Source: JAZSQT01 sp045538075
GTDB lineage: Bacteria; Chrysiogenota; Deferribacteres; Deferribacterales; Mucispirillaceae
DNA length: 31,686 bases
Reading direction: 5' to 3'
Assembly (NCBI GenBank): GCA_045538075.1
Contig: JAZSQT010000129.1
Span: 1 to 31,686 of the forward strand
Below the pieces are notes generated by a model. The model was not told the origin of the DNA and ran no database searches. It saw nothing but the letters and a program-made list of their open reading frames with translations. Shown here piece after piece: positions 7,697 to 14,916 of the stretch (the first letter of the stretch is position 1; each line of letters begins with the position of its first letter). The position numbers were made by a program, and so were the translations under genes.

Positions 7697-8869
7697 ATGT
7701 TAAAAAATTATTTTATTTTATTTAGTATTATTATTTTAGTTTCTTGTGCTAAAAACTATAATCTGAATCCAAACGCTATGCAACCGTTAGATAGTGATAA
7801 ATTAACAGTTGATATGGTCAAAGAATGTCAGCATTTATATGAACCAAAAAAATGGGAAATAGCCGTATTAGAATTTGATAATAATACTGGTTATGGTGAT
7901 ATGGATATTAAAAATACATCAAGCAATACTAAAGGCAACGCAAAAACAGTTGGTGTTGGAGTAGGTGTTGCAAAAGTTGATAGAAGAGGCAATGCCGTTG
8001 GTGTAGGAGTTGGTGCAAGTAATACGAATTTTAAATATTCTACAAATAGTGCAGAGTTTATGGGTCAATTTGCACCGTCATTAGGCACTTTTGCCCAAAG
8101 TATTACAGAAGAAACTCTATCTCAACTGGGAGGAGTTACTCTTATTAACCGTTCTCATTTAGAAAAAGTTTTAAAAGAACAACAATTTCAGATGACGATA
8201 GCAGATCCAGATACAATTATGGAATTTGGTAGGTTATCTGGAGTAAAATATATAGTTACTGGATCTGTTGATAATATTCAAGCAAAGTATGTTGCTCCGT
8301 CAAATATTAGAACAAATGGTTCTGATTTAGCTGCGATTATATCTCTTGCTTCTGCTACTTATGATGTTGCAGCTTCTGGTTGGTTTGTTTCATCAAAAAT
8401 GACTATTTCTCTTATTGATGCTGAAACTGGTGAAGTTATTCATAGTAAATCTGTTGAAGATAAAATTAGAGCATCTCAAAATCAAAACTTTCAGCCAGAT
8501 GTTATTATTAATGCAGCTAAAAAAATTATGAGTGATGCAGTTAATACTTCTAAAAATGAGTTTATGAAGATTTTTGAAGTAACTGGATATATTAATGAAT
8601 TGCGTGGTGGTAAAAAAATTGCTCATATAAATTTAGGGAATAATAAAGGTATTCAAGCAGGAAATGTGTTTGATGTATATAATTTAAATATTTCAACAGA
8701 CTTTTTAACTAAAGAAAAAAAATGTGATTTAGTTAAATTAAATGCAAAAATAGTTGTTTCAGATCAAATTTCTGCAGATGGGTCTTGGGGTTTTATAAAG
8801 GGCAGTAAATCAGTGTTAGATGATATAAAAATAGGCACTTATATCAAAAGAGTATCTTTGTCGGAGTAA
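7697..8869 (+). CDS. CsgG/HfaB-like outer-membrane lipoprotein
   Basis: A 390-residue exported lipoprotein with signal peptide and lipobox ILVSC (lipidated Cys17). The CsgG/TolB-like core is recognisable as WEIAVLEFDNNTGYGD (53-68), FAQSITEETLSQLGGVTLINRSHLEKVLKEQ and FGRLSGVKYIVTGSVDNI, followed by a strand-rich part (MTISLIDAETGEVIHSKSVED). Between the first strand and the helix lies an unusual Gly-Val insertion (84-108) in which VGVGVGVA and VGVGVGAS flank a KVDRRGNA turn. The C-terminal 90 residues (INLGNNKGIQAGNVFDVYN...) look like the small beta domain found at the end of FlgT and similar periplasmic proteins. CsgG proteins form outer-membrane secretion pores, while FlgO/FlgT relatives build flagellar outer-membrane discs. 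The neighbours (FlgT-like and LPP20 proteins) favour the second kind of role. The exact function is unknown. Confidence 0.8.
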   Translation: MLKNYFILFSIIILVSCAKNYNLNPNAMQPLDSDKLTVDMVKECQHLYEPKKWEIAVLEFDNNTGYGDMDIKNTSSNTKGNAKTVGVGVGVAKVDRRGNAVGVGVGASNTNFKYSTNSAEFMGQFAPSLGTFAQSITEETLSQLGGVTLINRSHLEKVLKEQQFQMTIADPDTIMEFGRLSGVKYIVTGSVDNIQAKYVAPSNIRTNGSDLAAIISLASATYDVAASGWFVSSKMTISLIDAETGEVIHSKSVEDKIRASQNQNFQPDVIINAAKKIMSDAVNTSKNEFMKIFEVTGYINELRGGKKIAHINLGNNKGIQAGNVFDVYNLNISTDFLTKEKKCDLVKLNAKIVVSDQISADGSWGFIKGSKSVLDDIKIGTYIKRVSLSE

Positions 8870-8872
8870 ATA

Positions 8873-9958
8873 ATGAAAAAAATAATATTTGTTTTTGCGT
8901 TTATATTTGGGATTATAAATAATTCATATAGTGCATTAGTAGAGGCAACAGGTGAGGCAGAAATAACGGCAAATGATGTTACAGCAGCAAAAAATATTGC
9001 AATATCAAGGGCAAAGTGGGCAGCATTAGAAAAAGTTTCTGAAGTGAAAATAAAACTTGATACGATAATTAGCAATGCAGAATTAATTGACGAGGGGATA
9101 AAAACTGAATTATCTGGAGTTATTAAAAGTTATAAAATTACAGATGAAGGTAGAAAAGATAATATATATTGGGTGTCAATTAATGCTGATATAGAAGAAG
9201 ATAATGCAAAAGATTTAATTAACGATTTTTCTAAAAATACTTCTATTGCAATAGTTATTCCTCCTATATTAAGTAATGGCAATACAGTAGATACTGCTAT
9301 TTTTAATTCTGAAGTAGTTAAAAAATTAGTAGATAACGGTTTTCAAGTTATAGATATATTACAAGAAAAAAATATTAATGCAGACGTAAATAATGCTATA
9401 AAAAATAATAATTACGATAAGTTGAAATCGCTTACAAGTAAATATATGGTAAATACTTTTTTAATAGGCAATATAAATGTCGTTTCAAAAGGAAAAAATG
9501 TAGGATATGCAAATATTGATTTTAGTATTGTAACAGGTGATTTAACGTGGAAACTTTTATATAAAAAAGATAATTCAATGGTTGTGATAGATTCTGGTAG
9601 TTCTTCTGCAAGAGGGCAAGGTGCAACTGAAATTGATGCAATTAATAATCTATTAAGAAATATGTCAAAAAATAATGCAGTAAAATTATCATCTATAGTG
9701 TCAGAAAAAATCTTAGGTGTAAACGAGAAGAAAGTTATTGTAACTATAAAAAATGATAAAAATCTTAGATATTTAAAAGAGTTAAAAGAAGATTTAAGAA
9801 ATATTCCATTTATCTTAAATATTGAGGATAATGGGTTAAATAGTGTAGTTGTGAATTATCCAGAAAAAACTTACCATTTAGCTTTATTTCTTGCAAAAAA
9901 TAATAAATATAGATTAATAAAAATTGAGGATAATGAATTAATTATTGAAAGAAGATAA
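8873..9958 (+). CDS. Periplasmic FlgT-like/LPP20-N domain protein
   Basis: A 361-residue protein with a cleavable signal peptide (hydrophobic stretch 4-15, cleavage near residue 20-21). The mature N-terminus begins VEATGEAEITANDVTAAKN, with the repeating Ala-rich helix AISRAKWAALEKVSEVKI. This is the pattern of FlgT N-domain/LPP20-type modules (a strand, then a helix with A...A...A..E). Around residues 120-240 a TolB/CsgG-like half is suggested by SIAIVIPPILSNG, VVKKLVDNGFQVIDI and MVNTFLIGNINVVSKG, followed by strands and a helix (TEIDAINNLLRNMS). The last 80 residues (KKVIVTIKNDKNLRYLKEL) resemble an additional alpha/beta module. The gene starts 3 bp after the CsgG-like gene, so the two are almost certainly co-translated. 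The resemblance to FlgT is by pattern only and needs profile confirmation. Confidence 0.65.
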   Translation: MKKIIFVFAFIFGIINNSYSALVEATGEAEITANDVTAAKNIAISRAKWAALEKVSEVKIKLDTIISNAELIDEGIKTELSGVIKSYKITDEGRKDNIYWVSINADIEEDNAKDLINDFSKNTSIAIVIPPILSNGNTVDTAIFNSEVVKKLVDNGFQVIDILQEKNINADVNNAIKNNNYDKLKSLTSKYMVNTFLIGNINVVSKGKNVGYANIDFSIVTGDLTWKLLYKKDNSMVVIDSGSSSARGQGATEIDAINNLLRNMSKNNAVKLSSIVSEKILGVNEKKVIVTIKNDKNLRYLKELKEDLRNIPFILNIEDNGLNSVVVNYPEKTYHLALFLAKNNKYRLIKIEDNELIIERR

Positions 9959-9971
9959 TTAATGTTATAAA
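9945..9971 (+). promoter_or_regulatory. Possible internal promoter before the first LPP20 gene
   Basis: TTGAAA (9945-9950) and TATAAA (9966-9971) are spaced 15 bp and overlap the end of the FlgT-like gene. The spacing is short, so the call is weak. The following gene has a very strong ribosome-binding site and its own terminator, in line with separate high expression. Confidence 0.3.
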
Positions 9972-10024
9972 GTAATAAATGTTATATTGATTAAAAATTA
10001 AAGTATTTAAGGAGGTATATGTTT

Positions 10025-10612
10025 ATGAAAAAACTTTTATTTTTAAGTTTAATAGTTTTATCTTTTGCTATAGTAGGCTGTGGTAGCAAATCAGCTAATA
10101 CTAATGTAGCTAATGCAAATGCGTGTCTTGCTGGTGCTCCAGATTGGGTTTTAGCAGGTGGTGCTGAAGGTGGACTTTCTGCAGTTGGAGCTGCTGCTAT
10201 TGGTAAAGCTGGTGTTAATTTTGCAAGAACTGAAGCATTAGCTAATGGTAGAGATGAAATTGCAAGAGTTTTAGGAGTTAAAGTAAACAATATGTTTAAG
10301 CAATTTACTCAAACTACTGGAGTAGGAGACGATCAAACTGTAGATAAAGTATCTGCAAATGTTTCAAAACAAGTTGCATCTCAAATGATTTCTGGTTCAA
10401 AACAAGCTGGAAGTTGGGTTTCTCCATGTAACGAGTTATATATTCTTGTAGCAGTAGATGCAACATTAGCTCAGCAATCTATTAAAGAACAATCTTTATC
10501 AAGTTTAAGAAATGAGCAGGCTTTATGGCAACAATTTCAAGCAAAAAAAGCTCAAGAAGAGCTTGATAATGCAATAAAAGCAGAATTTAAAGATAGTCAA
10601 GTTCAACAATAG
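10025..10612 (+). CDS. LPP20-family lipoprotein (first of three)
   Basis: A lipoprotein of 195 residues with signal MKKLLFLSLIVLSFAIVGC (Cys19). I choose the ATG at 10025, nine bases after AAGGAGGT. The ATG at 10019 in the same frame is only three bases from it. The mature part begins with a short Asn/Ala linker and then the LPP20 module: APDWVLAG, then LSAVGAAAIGKAG, then a helix FARTEALANGRDEIARVLGVKV, and finally SWVSPCNELYILVAVD. The C-terminus is a charged helix (QALWQQFQAKKAQEELDNAI) absent from the two following paralogues. LPP20 proteins are outer-membrane lipoproteins (Helicobacter Lpp20; FlgP of Vibrio and Campylobacter, which forms part of flagellar discs). An intrinsic terminator follows directly (10617-10636). 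Confidence 0.82.
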   Translation: MKKLLFLSLIVLSFAIVGCGSKSANTNVANANACLAGAPDWVLAGGAEGGLSAVGAAAIGKAGVNFARTEALANGRDEIARVLGVKVNNMFKQFTQTTGVGDDQTVDKVSANVSKQVASQMISGSKQAGSWVSPCNELYILVAVDATLAQQSIKEQSLSSLRNEQALWQQFQAKKAQEELDNAIKAEFKDSQVQQ

Positions 10613-10616
10613 TCAT

Positions 10617-10645
10617 AGGCAACCAATCGGTTGCCTTATTTCTTT
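10617..10645 (+). terminator. Intrinsic terminator or attenuator after the first LPP20 gene
   Basis: AGGCAACC (10617-10624), a 4-nt loop, GGTTGCCT (10629-10636), then the T-rich TATTTCTTT. The stem is 8 bp and G/C-rich for this genome. It lies within an otherwise continuous gene run, so it would lower expression of the genes after it relative to those before it. Confidence 0.7.
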
Positions 10646-10658
10646 ATATGGAATTTTT

Positions 10659-11078
10659 ATGAAAAATATATTATGGGTAGTGGTGCTATGTATATTTTTT
10701 ATAGTTGGATGTAGTTTAAAAAATACAACACAAGTAGCATTAGATAACAGCATTCCAAATTGGGTTTATAATCCATCATCAAGTGATTATATTGGTGGTG
10801 TTGGGGTATGTGGCACTCATATAAAAGGCAAAAATGCTCAACGAGAATTAGCTATATCGAGAGCTATAGAAGAAATAGCAAGACAGAAAGGTGTTACCGT
10901 ATCTAATGTGTTATCTATATCGTCAAAATCAAATTCAATTAGTAGTTCAAATTCCAATATGGTTTCTTATTCAGTTCATACAGTAACTGGAGAAGTTATA
11001 AATGCTTTTATTGCTGATACTTGGATTAATCCAAACAGTAATGAATTATATATTTATATGAAGGAAAAGGTTAAATAA
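10659..11078 (+). CDS. LPP20-family lipoprotein (second of three)
   Basis: A 139-residue lipoprotein with lipobox FIVGC (Cys18). After a short linker it aligns by eye with the other two small proteins: IPNWVYNP, then YIGGVGVCGTHIKGK, then a helix RELAISRAIEEIARQKGVTV, a Ser/Asn-rich strand region (SISSKSNSISSSNSN) and DTWINPNSNELYIYMKEK at the end. This is essentially one LPP20 module with nothing added. The invariant Trp near the start, the Gly pair in the first strand and the terminal aromatic strand are shared with the first copy. The ribosome-binding site is weak (TGGA). It abuts the next gene with no gap (stop TAA immediately followed by ATG), which points to translational coupling. Confidence 0.75.
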   Translation: MKNILWVVVLCIFFIVGCSLKNTTQVALDNSIPNWVYNPSSSDYIGGVGVCGTHIKGKNAQRELAISRAIEEIARQKGVTVSNVLSISSKSNSISSSNSNMVSYSVHTVTGEVINAFIADTWINPNSNELYIYMKEKVK

Positions 11079-11534
11079 ATGAAGAAAATTTATTTAATAT
11101 TTATTATATTTATTTATATTTCTTTAGTGCCAGCTTCTGCACAAATAAAAAGTGCAAATGAAAGTTTAAATAATCAACAATCAAACTCTAATTCTTTAAC
11201 AGAAAGAGGGTATCCAGTATGGATAGATAATCCAAATGTTGAAGGATATAAATATACAGCTATAGGTTATGCAAAAGCATCAACTAATAAATCAATACAA
11301 AAAAGAATTGCAAAATCTGTAGGCATGGCAGAAATTTCTAAGATTATAAAAGTTGAAATTGATAATGAAATAAAAACTAACAGAATTGTTGATAATGTTG
11401 GTAATGACAAAAAAGATATAGAAATTTATTCAAAACAAAAATCAGATGCAATTTTAAAAGATGTTGATGAAATTGATTCATGGATAGATAATGAAGGAAA
11501 TTATTATATGCTTTTAGGAGTTAAAAACGATTAG
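11079..11534 (+). CDS. LPP20-like periplasmic protein (third of three)
   Basis: 151 residues. Unlike its two neighbours it has a signal-peptidase-I type leader (hydrophobic 4-18, cleavage after ASA at 19-21) and no lipobox cysteine, so it should be soluble in the periplasm or bound through partners. After an Asn/Ser-rich linker the module reads GYPVWIDNPNVEGYKYTAIG, then a helix KRIAKSVGMAEISKIIKVEI and the closing DSWIDNEGNYYMLLGV. The order of the conserved Trp, the glycine strand, the helix with the EI pair and the final W-aromatic strand matches the other two proteins, so the three look like diverged tandem duplicates. The gene ends 2 bp before the kinase-fusion gene. Confidence 0.65.
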   Translation: MKKIYLIFIIFIYISLVPASAQIKSANESLNNQQSNSNSLTERGYPVWIDNPNVEGYKYTAIGYAKASTNKSIQKRIAKSVGMAEISKIIKVEIDNEIKTNRIVDNVGNDKKDIEIYSKQKSDAILKDVDEIDSWIDNEGNYYMLLGVKND

Positions 11535-11536
11535 TT

Positions 11537-13084
11537 ATGGATAAAGAACAATTACCTTCATCTGTTGAGTTAGTTAAAAAATTAACTGGTGCAACAGAAA
11601 TTAAAGAAACTCACATATCTTATGCTATATTAGGAGATGAATTTGTTTATAAAATTAAAAAGCCAGTTGATTTTGGATTTCTTGATTATAAATTATTAAA
11701 AAGTCGTAGAACTTATACTATTTTAGAAAAAGAACTTAATGATAGATTTTCTAAAGATATTTATATAGAGGCGATGAAAATTGTTAGGCAGTCTAAAGAT
11801 ACTTTTGCTTTAGTGCCAGTAGAAAATAGTTTAGCAGCTATAGAATACGTTTTAAAAATGAAAAGAATAAAAGACGATGATTTTCTGGCTACAAGGATTA
11901 ATTTAGGTTTAATTAATTATGACGATATGGTAAATATTGGCAAGCAAGTAGCTTCTTTATTAAAAAATCTTGAGAATGCTCCAAAAGATGAGGATTTTAA
12001 AGAGCCTTTTGATTCTGTTAAATTTAATGCTATTGAAAATTTTAATCAAACAGAAAAATATGCTGGAAATTTTATAGATAAATCAAGTTACGATTATATA
12101 AAAGATAAAACTATTAAATTTTTAGATAGTAATAGAGATATATTTAATAAAAGATTTGATGATGGATTTATAAAAAATGGTCATGGTGATTTACGTTTAG
12201 AGCATATATATTTTAATGATGATAATTCCATAGGTTTAATTGATTGTATAGAATTTAATAGGCGTTTTAGATATATAGATGTAATTTCTGAAGCTGCATT
12301 TTTATCAATGGAGCTTGATATTGCAGGTCAAATTGAGTTATCTGACGGATTTTTGGCCGGTTTTTTGCATATTTTTAACGATAAAGATACACTAAAATTA
12401 ATTAATTATTATAAATGTTATTTATCTTACGTTAGGGCAAAAGTTACTTGTTTTTTTCTTGATGGTATAGATGAAAATCATAATTTATACGAAAATAAAA
12501 GGGAAGAAGTTAATAGGTTAATAGATTTATCTTCTTTTTATGCTTATTCTATTAACGAATTAAATACTTTAATTTTTTATGGTTTAATGGGTAGTGGAAA
12601 ATCAAAAAATGCTAATGCTTTTTCTAAAAGGTTTCCAGTATATTACATAAATTCTGATAAGGTTAGAAAAAATATAAATAAAATATCGTTAAATAAAAAA
12701 GTTTACGAAAATTTTGGTGAAGGTTTATATAGTCCAGAAATATCTCAAAAAGTTTACGAAGATATGGCAAATACTGTTATATTTAAAAATAATTTAGGAA
12801 GAAGTTGTATAATTGATGCTTCTTTTTCAAAAAAAGATTATCATAATAAATATATAAACGTAATCAAAAATAAAAAATTTATTAAATTTACTGCTCCAGA
12901 TGACGTTATTTTATCTCGTTTAAATAAACGTTTATCAAAAAATGTAGTTTCTGATGGCAGACCAGAATTATATTTTAAGCAGAAAGAAGTGGCAGATTTT
13001 CCTAAAGAAGATATATTGATTGATACTTGTAACGAAGTTTCAGAAAATATAGATAAAATATATAAAGAATTAATAAATAAATAA
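11537..13084 (+). CDS. Bifunctional aminoglycoside-phosphotransferase-like / P-loop kinase fusion
   Basis: A two-domain cytoplasmic protein of 515 residues of the type usually annotated as bifunctional APH/ATP-binding protein (COG2187 plus COG0645). The N-terminal APH/choline-kinase fold shows GHGDLRLEHIYF (215-226, catalytic loop with HGD) and the metal-binding IDCIEFNRRF (235-244). The C-terminal domain, from about 340, has the Walker A motif GLMGSGKS (349-356) and later DVILSRLNKRL, as in zeta-toxin/gluconate-kinase-like P-loop kinases. The Walker A Ser is followed by Lys, not Thr. The physiological substrate of this fusion family is, to my knowledge, not established; true antibiotic resistance is unlikely. 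ATG lies 2 bp after the preceding gene, and it abuts the RNase Z-like gene (TAA then ATG), so all are co-transcribed. Confidence 0.85.
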   Translation: MDKEQLPSSVELVKKLTGATEIKETHISYAILGDEFVYKIKKPVDFGFLDYKLLKSRRTYTILEKELNDRFSKDIYIEAMKIVRQSKDTFALVPVENSLAAIEYVLKMKRIKDDDFLATRINLGLINYDDMVNIGKQVASLLKNLENAPKDEDFKEPFDSVKFNAIENFNQTEKYAGNFIDKSSYDYIKDKTIKFLDSNRDIFNKRFDDGFIKNGHGDLRLEHIYFNDDNSIGLIDCIEFNRRFRYIDVISEAAFLSMELDIAGQIELSDGFLAGFLHIFNDKDTLKLINYYKCYLSYVRAKVTCFFLDGIDENHNLYENKREEVNRLIDLSSFYAYSINELNTLIFYGLMGSGKSKNANAFSKRFPVYYINSDKVRKNINKISLNKKVYENFGEGLYSPEISQKVYEDMANTVIFKNNLGRSCIIDASFSKKDYHNKYINVIKNKKFIKFTAPDDVILSRLNKRLSKNVVSDGRPELYFKQKEVADFPKEDILIDTCNEVSENIDKIYKELINK

Positions 13085-14080
13085 ATGAAGTTTAATTTTA
13101 CATTAAGACCTTTAAATTCTGCTTTTGATGATAGTGCTTTTTTTATGCGTAATGTTTATAAAAAGAGAGCTATGTTGTTTGACTGTGGCAAGTTAGGTAA
13201 CCTTGATAATCAGGAACTTCTTGATATTTCTGATGTTTTTATTACTCATACTCATTTAGACCATTTTATAGGTTTTGACAGATTTTTAAGAGGTTGTTTG
13301 AATTCTGATAATACTATCCGTTTTTATGGACCAAAGGGTTTTATTTCTAATATGGCTGGAAAATTATCTGGGTATAATTGGAATTTAATTACTGATTACA
13401 ATATTAAGTTAATTGCTATAGAGTTAGATGAATTGGGTAATAAAGCAGCTATATTTTCTGCAAAAAATTCTTTTAAGCAAGAAGATATGGAAGCACCTCA
13501 AGGCGATATTAATATAGACGATAAATTTATGTTAAAATACGAATTTTTTGACCATAGTATTACATCTATCGGCTATAGGGTTAAAGAGCCAATAAATATT
13601 TCAGTTAATAAAGATAAATTATCACTTAATGGTTTAAAAAGTGGAGCATGGATAAAAGATTTAAAAATATCATTAGAAAATAATATAGATAAAAATAGTT
13701 GTATTAAGGTTTTATCTAATGATGGTGAAGTTGAAAAAACGATTAAAGAATTAGAAGAAAAAATTATTGAATATAAACCATCACAAGATGTTACGTATAT
13801 TACAGATATTGCTCCAAGTTACGATAATTATAAAAAAGCTATTGCTTTTGCAAAAAATTCTACATTATTGTTAATAGAAGCAGTATTTATGAAAAATGAT
13901 GTTTTACATGCTCAAGCAAAAAATCATCTTACAGTTGATTTAGCAAAAGATATTTTTTTTCGCTCAGAATCTAAAAAAGTCCGTTTTCATCATTTTGCAC
14001 CAAGATACGATAGAATGAGAGATATATTTTTTAAAGATTTAAATAAAGATATTTCTGATAAATTATATATACCAAAATAG
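13085..14080 (+). CDS. RNase Z-like metallo-beta-lactamase-fold hydrolase
   Basis: 331 residues of the ElaC/RNase Z-like (COG1234) branch of the metallo-beta-lactamase fold. The zinc ligands are visible as HTHLDH (55-60), His157 (FDHSITSIGY), Asp241 (YITDIAPS), the HLT motif with His281 and a terminal HHFAPRY (302-308). The AKNHLT and HHFAPRY forms are characteristic of RNase Z rather than of beta-lactamases or glyoxalases. RNase Z removes 3' trailers from tRNA precursors. This matters here because the only tRNA in the window lacks an encoded CCA end. The insertion that would form the flexible arm of classical RNase Z is not evident, so a related nuclease of other specificity is also possible. 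The gene is translationally coupled to the preceding gene and 14 bp from the next. Confidence 0.8.
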   Translation: MKFNFTLRPLNSAFDDSAFFMRNVYKKRAMLFDCGKLGNLDNQELLDISDVFITHTHLDHFIGFDRFLRGCLNSDNTIRFYGPKGFISNMAGKLSGYNWNLITDYNIKLIAIELDELGNKAAIFSAKNSFKQEDMEAPQGDINIDDKFMLKYEFFDHSITSIGYRVKEPINISVNKDKLSLNGLKSGAWIKDLKISLENNIDKNSCIKVLSNDGEVEKTIKELEEKIIEYKPSQDVTYITDIAPSYDNYKKAIAFAKNSTLLLIEAVFMKNDVLHAQAKNHLTVDLAKDIFFRSESKKVRFHHFAPRYDRMRDIFFKDLNKDISDKLYIPK

Positions 14081-14094
14081 ATTAGGTTGTTGTT

Positions 14095-14916
14095 ATGGAT
14101 TTAAAAACTTACGAAATTATCAATAAAACTTGTGATGAAATATATAAGGAAGATAGAGAAAATGCAGTAAATTTAGGGGTAAAAGAAGAGAAATCTTTGC
14201 CATATTTTTCTAAAAAAGGTGATATTGGAGTAATATTAATTCATGGAATATGTGCAAGTCCTTACGAAATGATGCCTGTAGCAAAGGCTCTTGAAGAAAA
14301 TAATTTTTCTGTTTACGTTCCCTTAGTTGCAGGACATGGATCAAATATTAAAAATTTGATTAAAACTAATTATATTGATTGGTATAATAGTTTAAATTAT
14401 GCTTATTCATCGTTAAAAAGTTTTTGTAAAAAAATAATAGTTATTGGTCAATCAAATGGTGGCTTATTGGCTACAGCTTGTGCATTAAATAATAAAGTAG
14501 ATGGTTTATGTTTATTAGCTCCAGCTTTTAAGACGAATGTTTTTTGTTTTAATTTAGTAAAATATTTAAAATATATTGTAAAAAAAGCTCCAAGAAAACT
14601 TGATGAAAATCTTAAACCATACTATTACGATGGATTTCCATTAAAATCCCTTGATGATATGAGAATTTTACAGAATTACGTTAATAGTAATATATCAAAT
14701 ATAAATATACCATCAATGTTATCAGTATCTAAAGATGACGCATTAATAGATGTTAAAAAATGTATATTAAACTTGTCGGAAATTGATACTAATGATAAAA
14801 CATTATATATGTATAACAATAAAGAAATGGATATACATCATATTTTAACTTTACCAAGAATGGAAAAGATTAGAAATGATATTATAAGATGGGTAAAGAG
14901 GATTACAAATGGGTAA
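14095..14916 (+). CDS. Alpha/beta-hydrolase (serine esterase/lipase-like)
   Basis: A cytoplasmic alpha/beta hydrolase of 273 residues, of the carboxylesterase/S33-like or monoacylglycerol-lipase-like type. The oxyanion-hole segment ILIHGICASPYEM (48-60) precedes the nucleophile elbow GQSNGG (118-123, Ser120). The acid is probably Asp214 or Asp215 (SKDDALID), and the catalytic His is in DIHHILTL (His248/249). A small helical cap lies at about 148-195 (FNLVKYLKYIV...). The sequence YVPLVAGHGS (75-83) is typical of carboxylesterases of the Est30 type. No signal peptide. The 3' end overlaps proC by 8 bp, so the two are translationally coupled. The natural ester substrate cannot be predicted. Confidence 0.83.
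   Translation: MDLKTYEIINKTCDEIYKEDRENAVNLGVKEEKSLPYFSKKGDIGVILIHGICASPYEMMPVAKALEENNFSVYVPLVAGHGSNIKNLIKTNYIDWYNSLNYAYSSLKSFCKKIIVIGQSNGGLLATACALNNKVDGLCLLAPAFKTNVFCFNLVKYLKYIVKKAPRKLDENLKPYYYDGFPLKSLDDMRILQNYVNSNISNINIPSMLSVSKDDALIDVKKCILNLSEIDTNDKTLYMYNNKEMDIHHILTLPRMEKIRNDIIRWVKRITNG

Noticed and set aside
9991..10290. Minus-strand 99-codon frame rich in Ala/Pro opposite the first LPP20 gene
   Set aside because: The Ala/Pro/Ser-rich composition is the antisense image of Gly/Ala-rich LPP20 codons, and it lacks a ribosome-binding site.
11537..13084. Reading the APH-like domain as an antibiotic-resistance gene
   Set aside because: The fusion with a P-loop kinase and the housekeeping context are those of a widespread chromosomal family, not of mobile aminoglycoside phosphotransferases.
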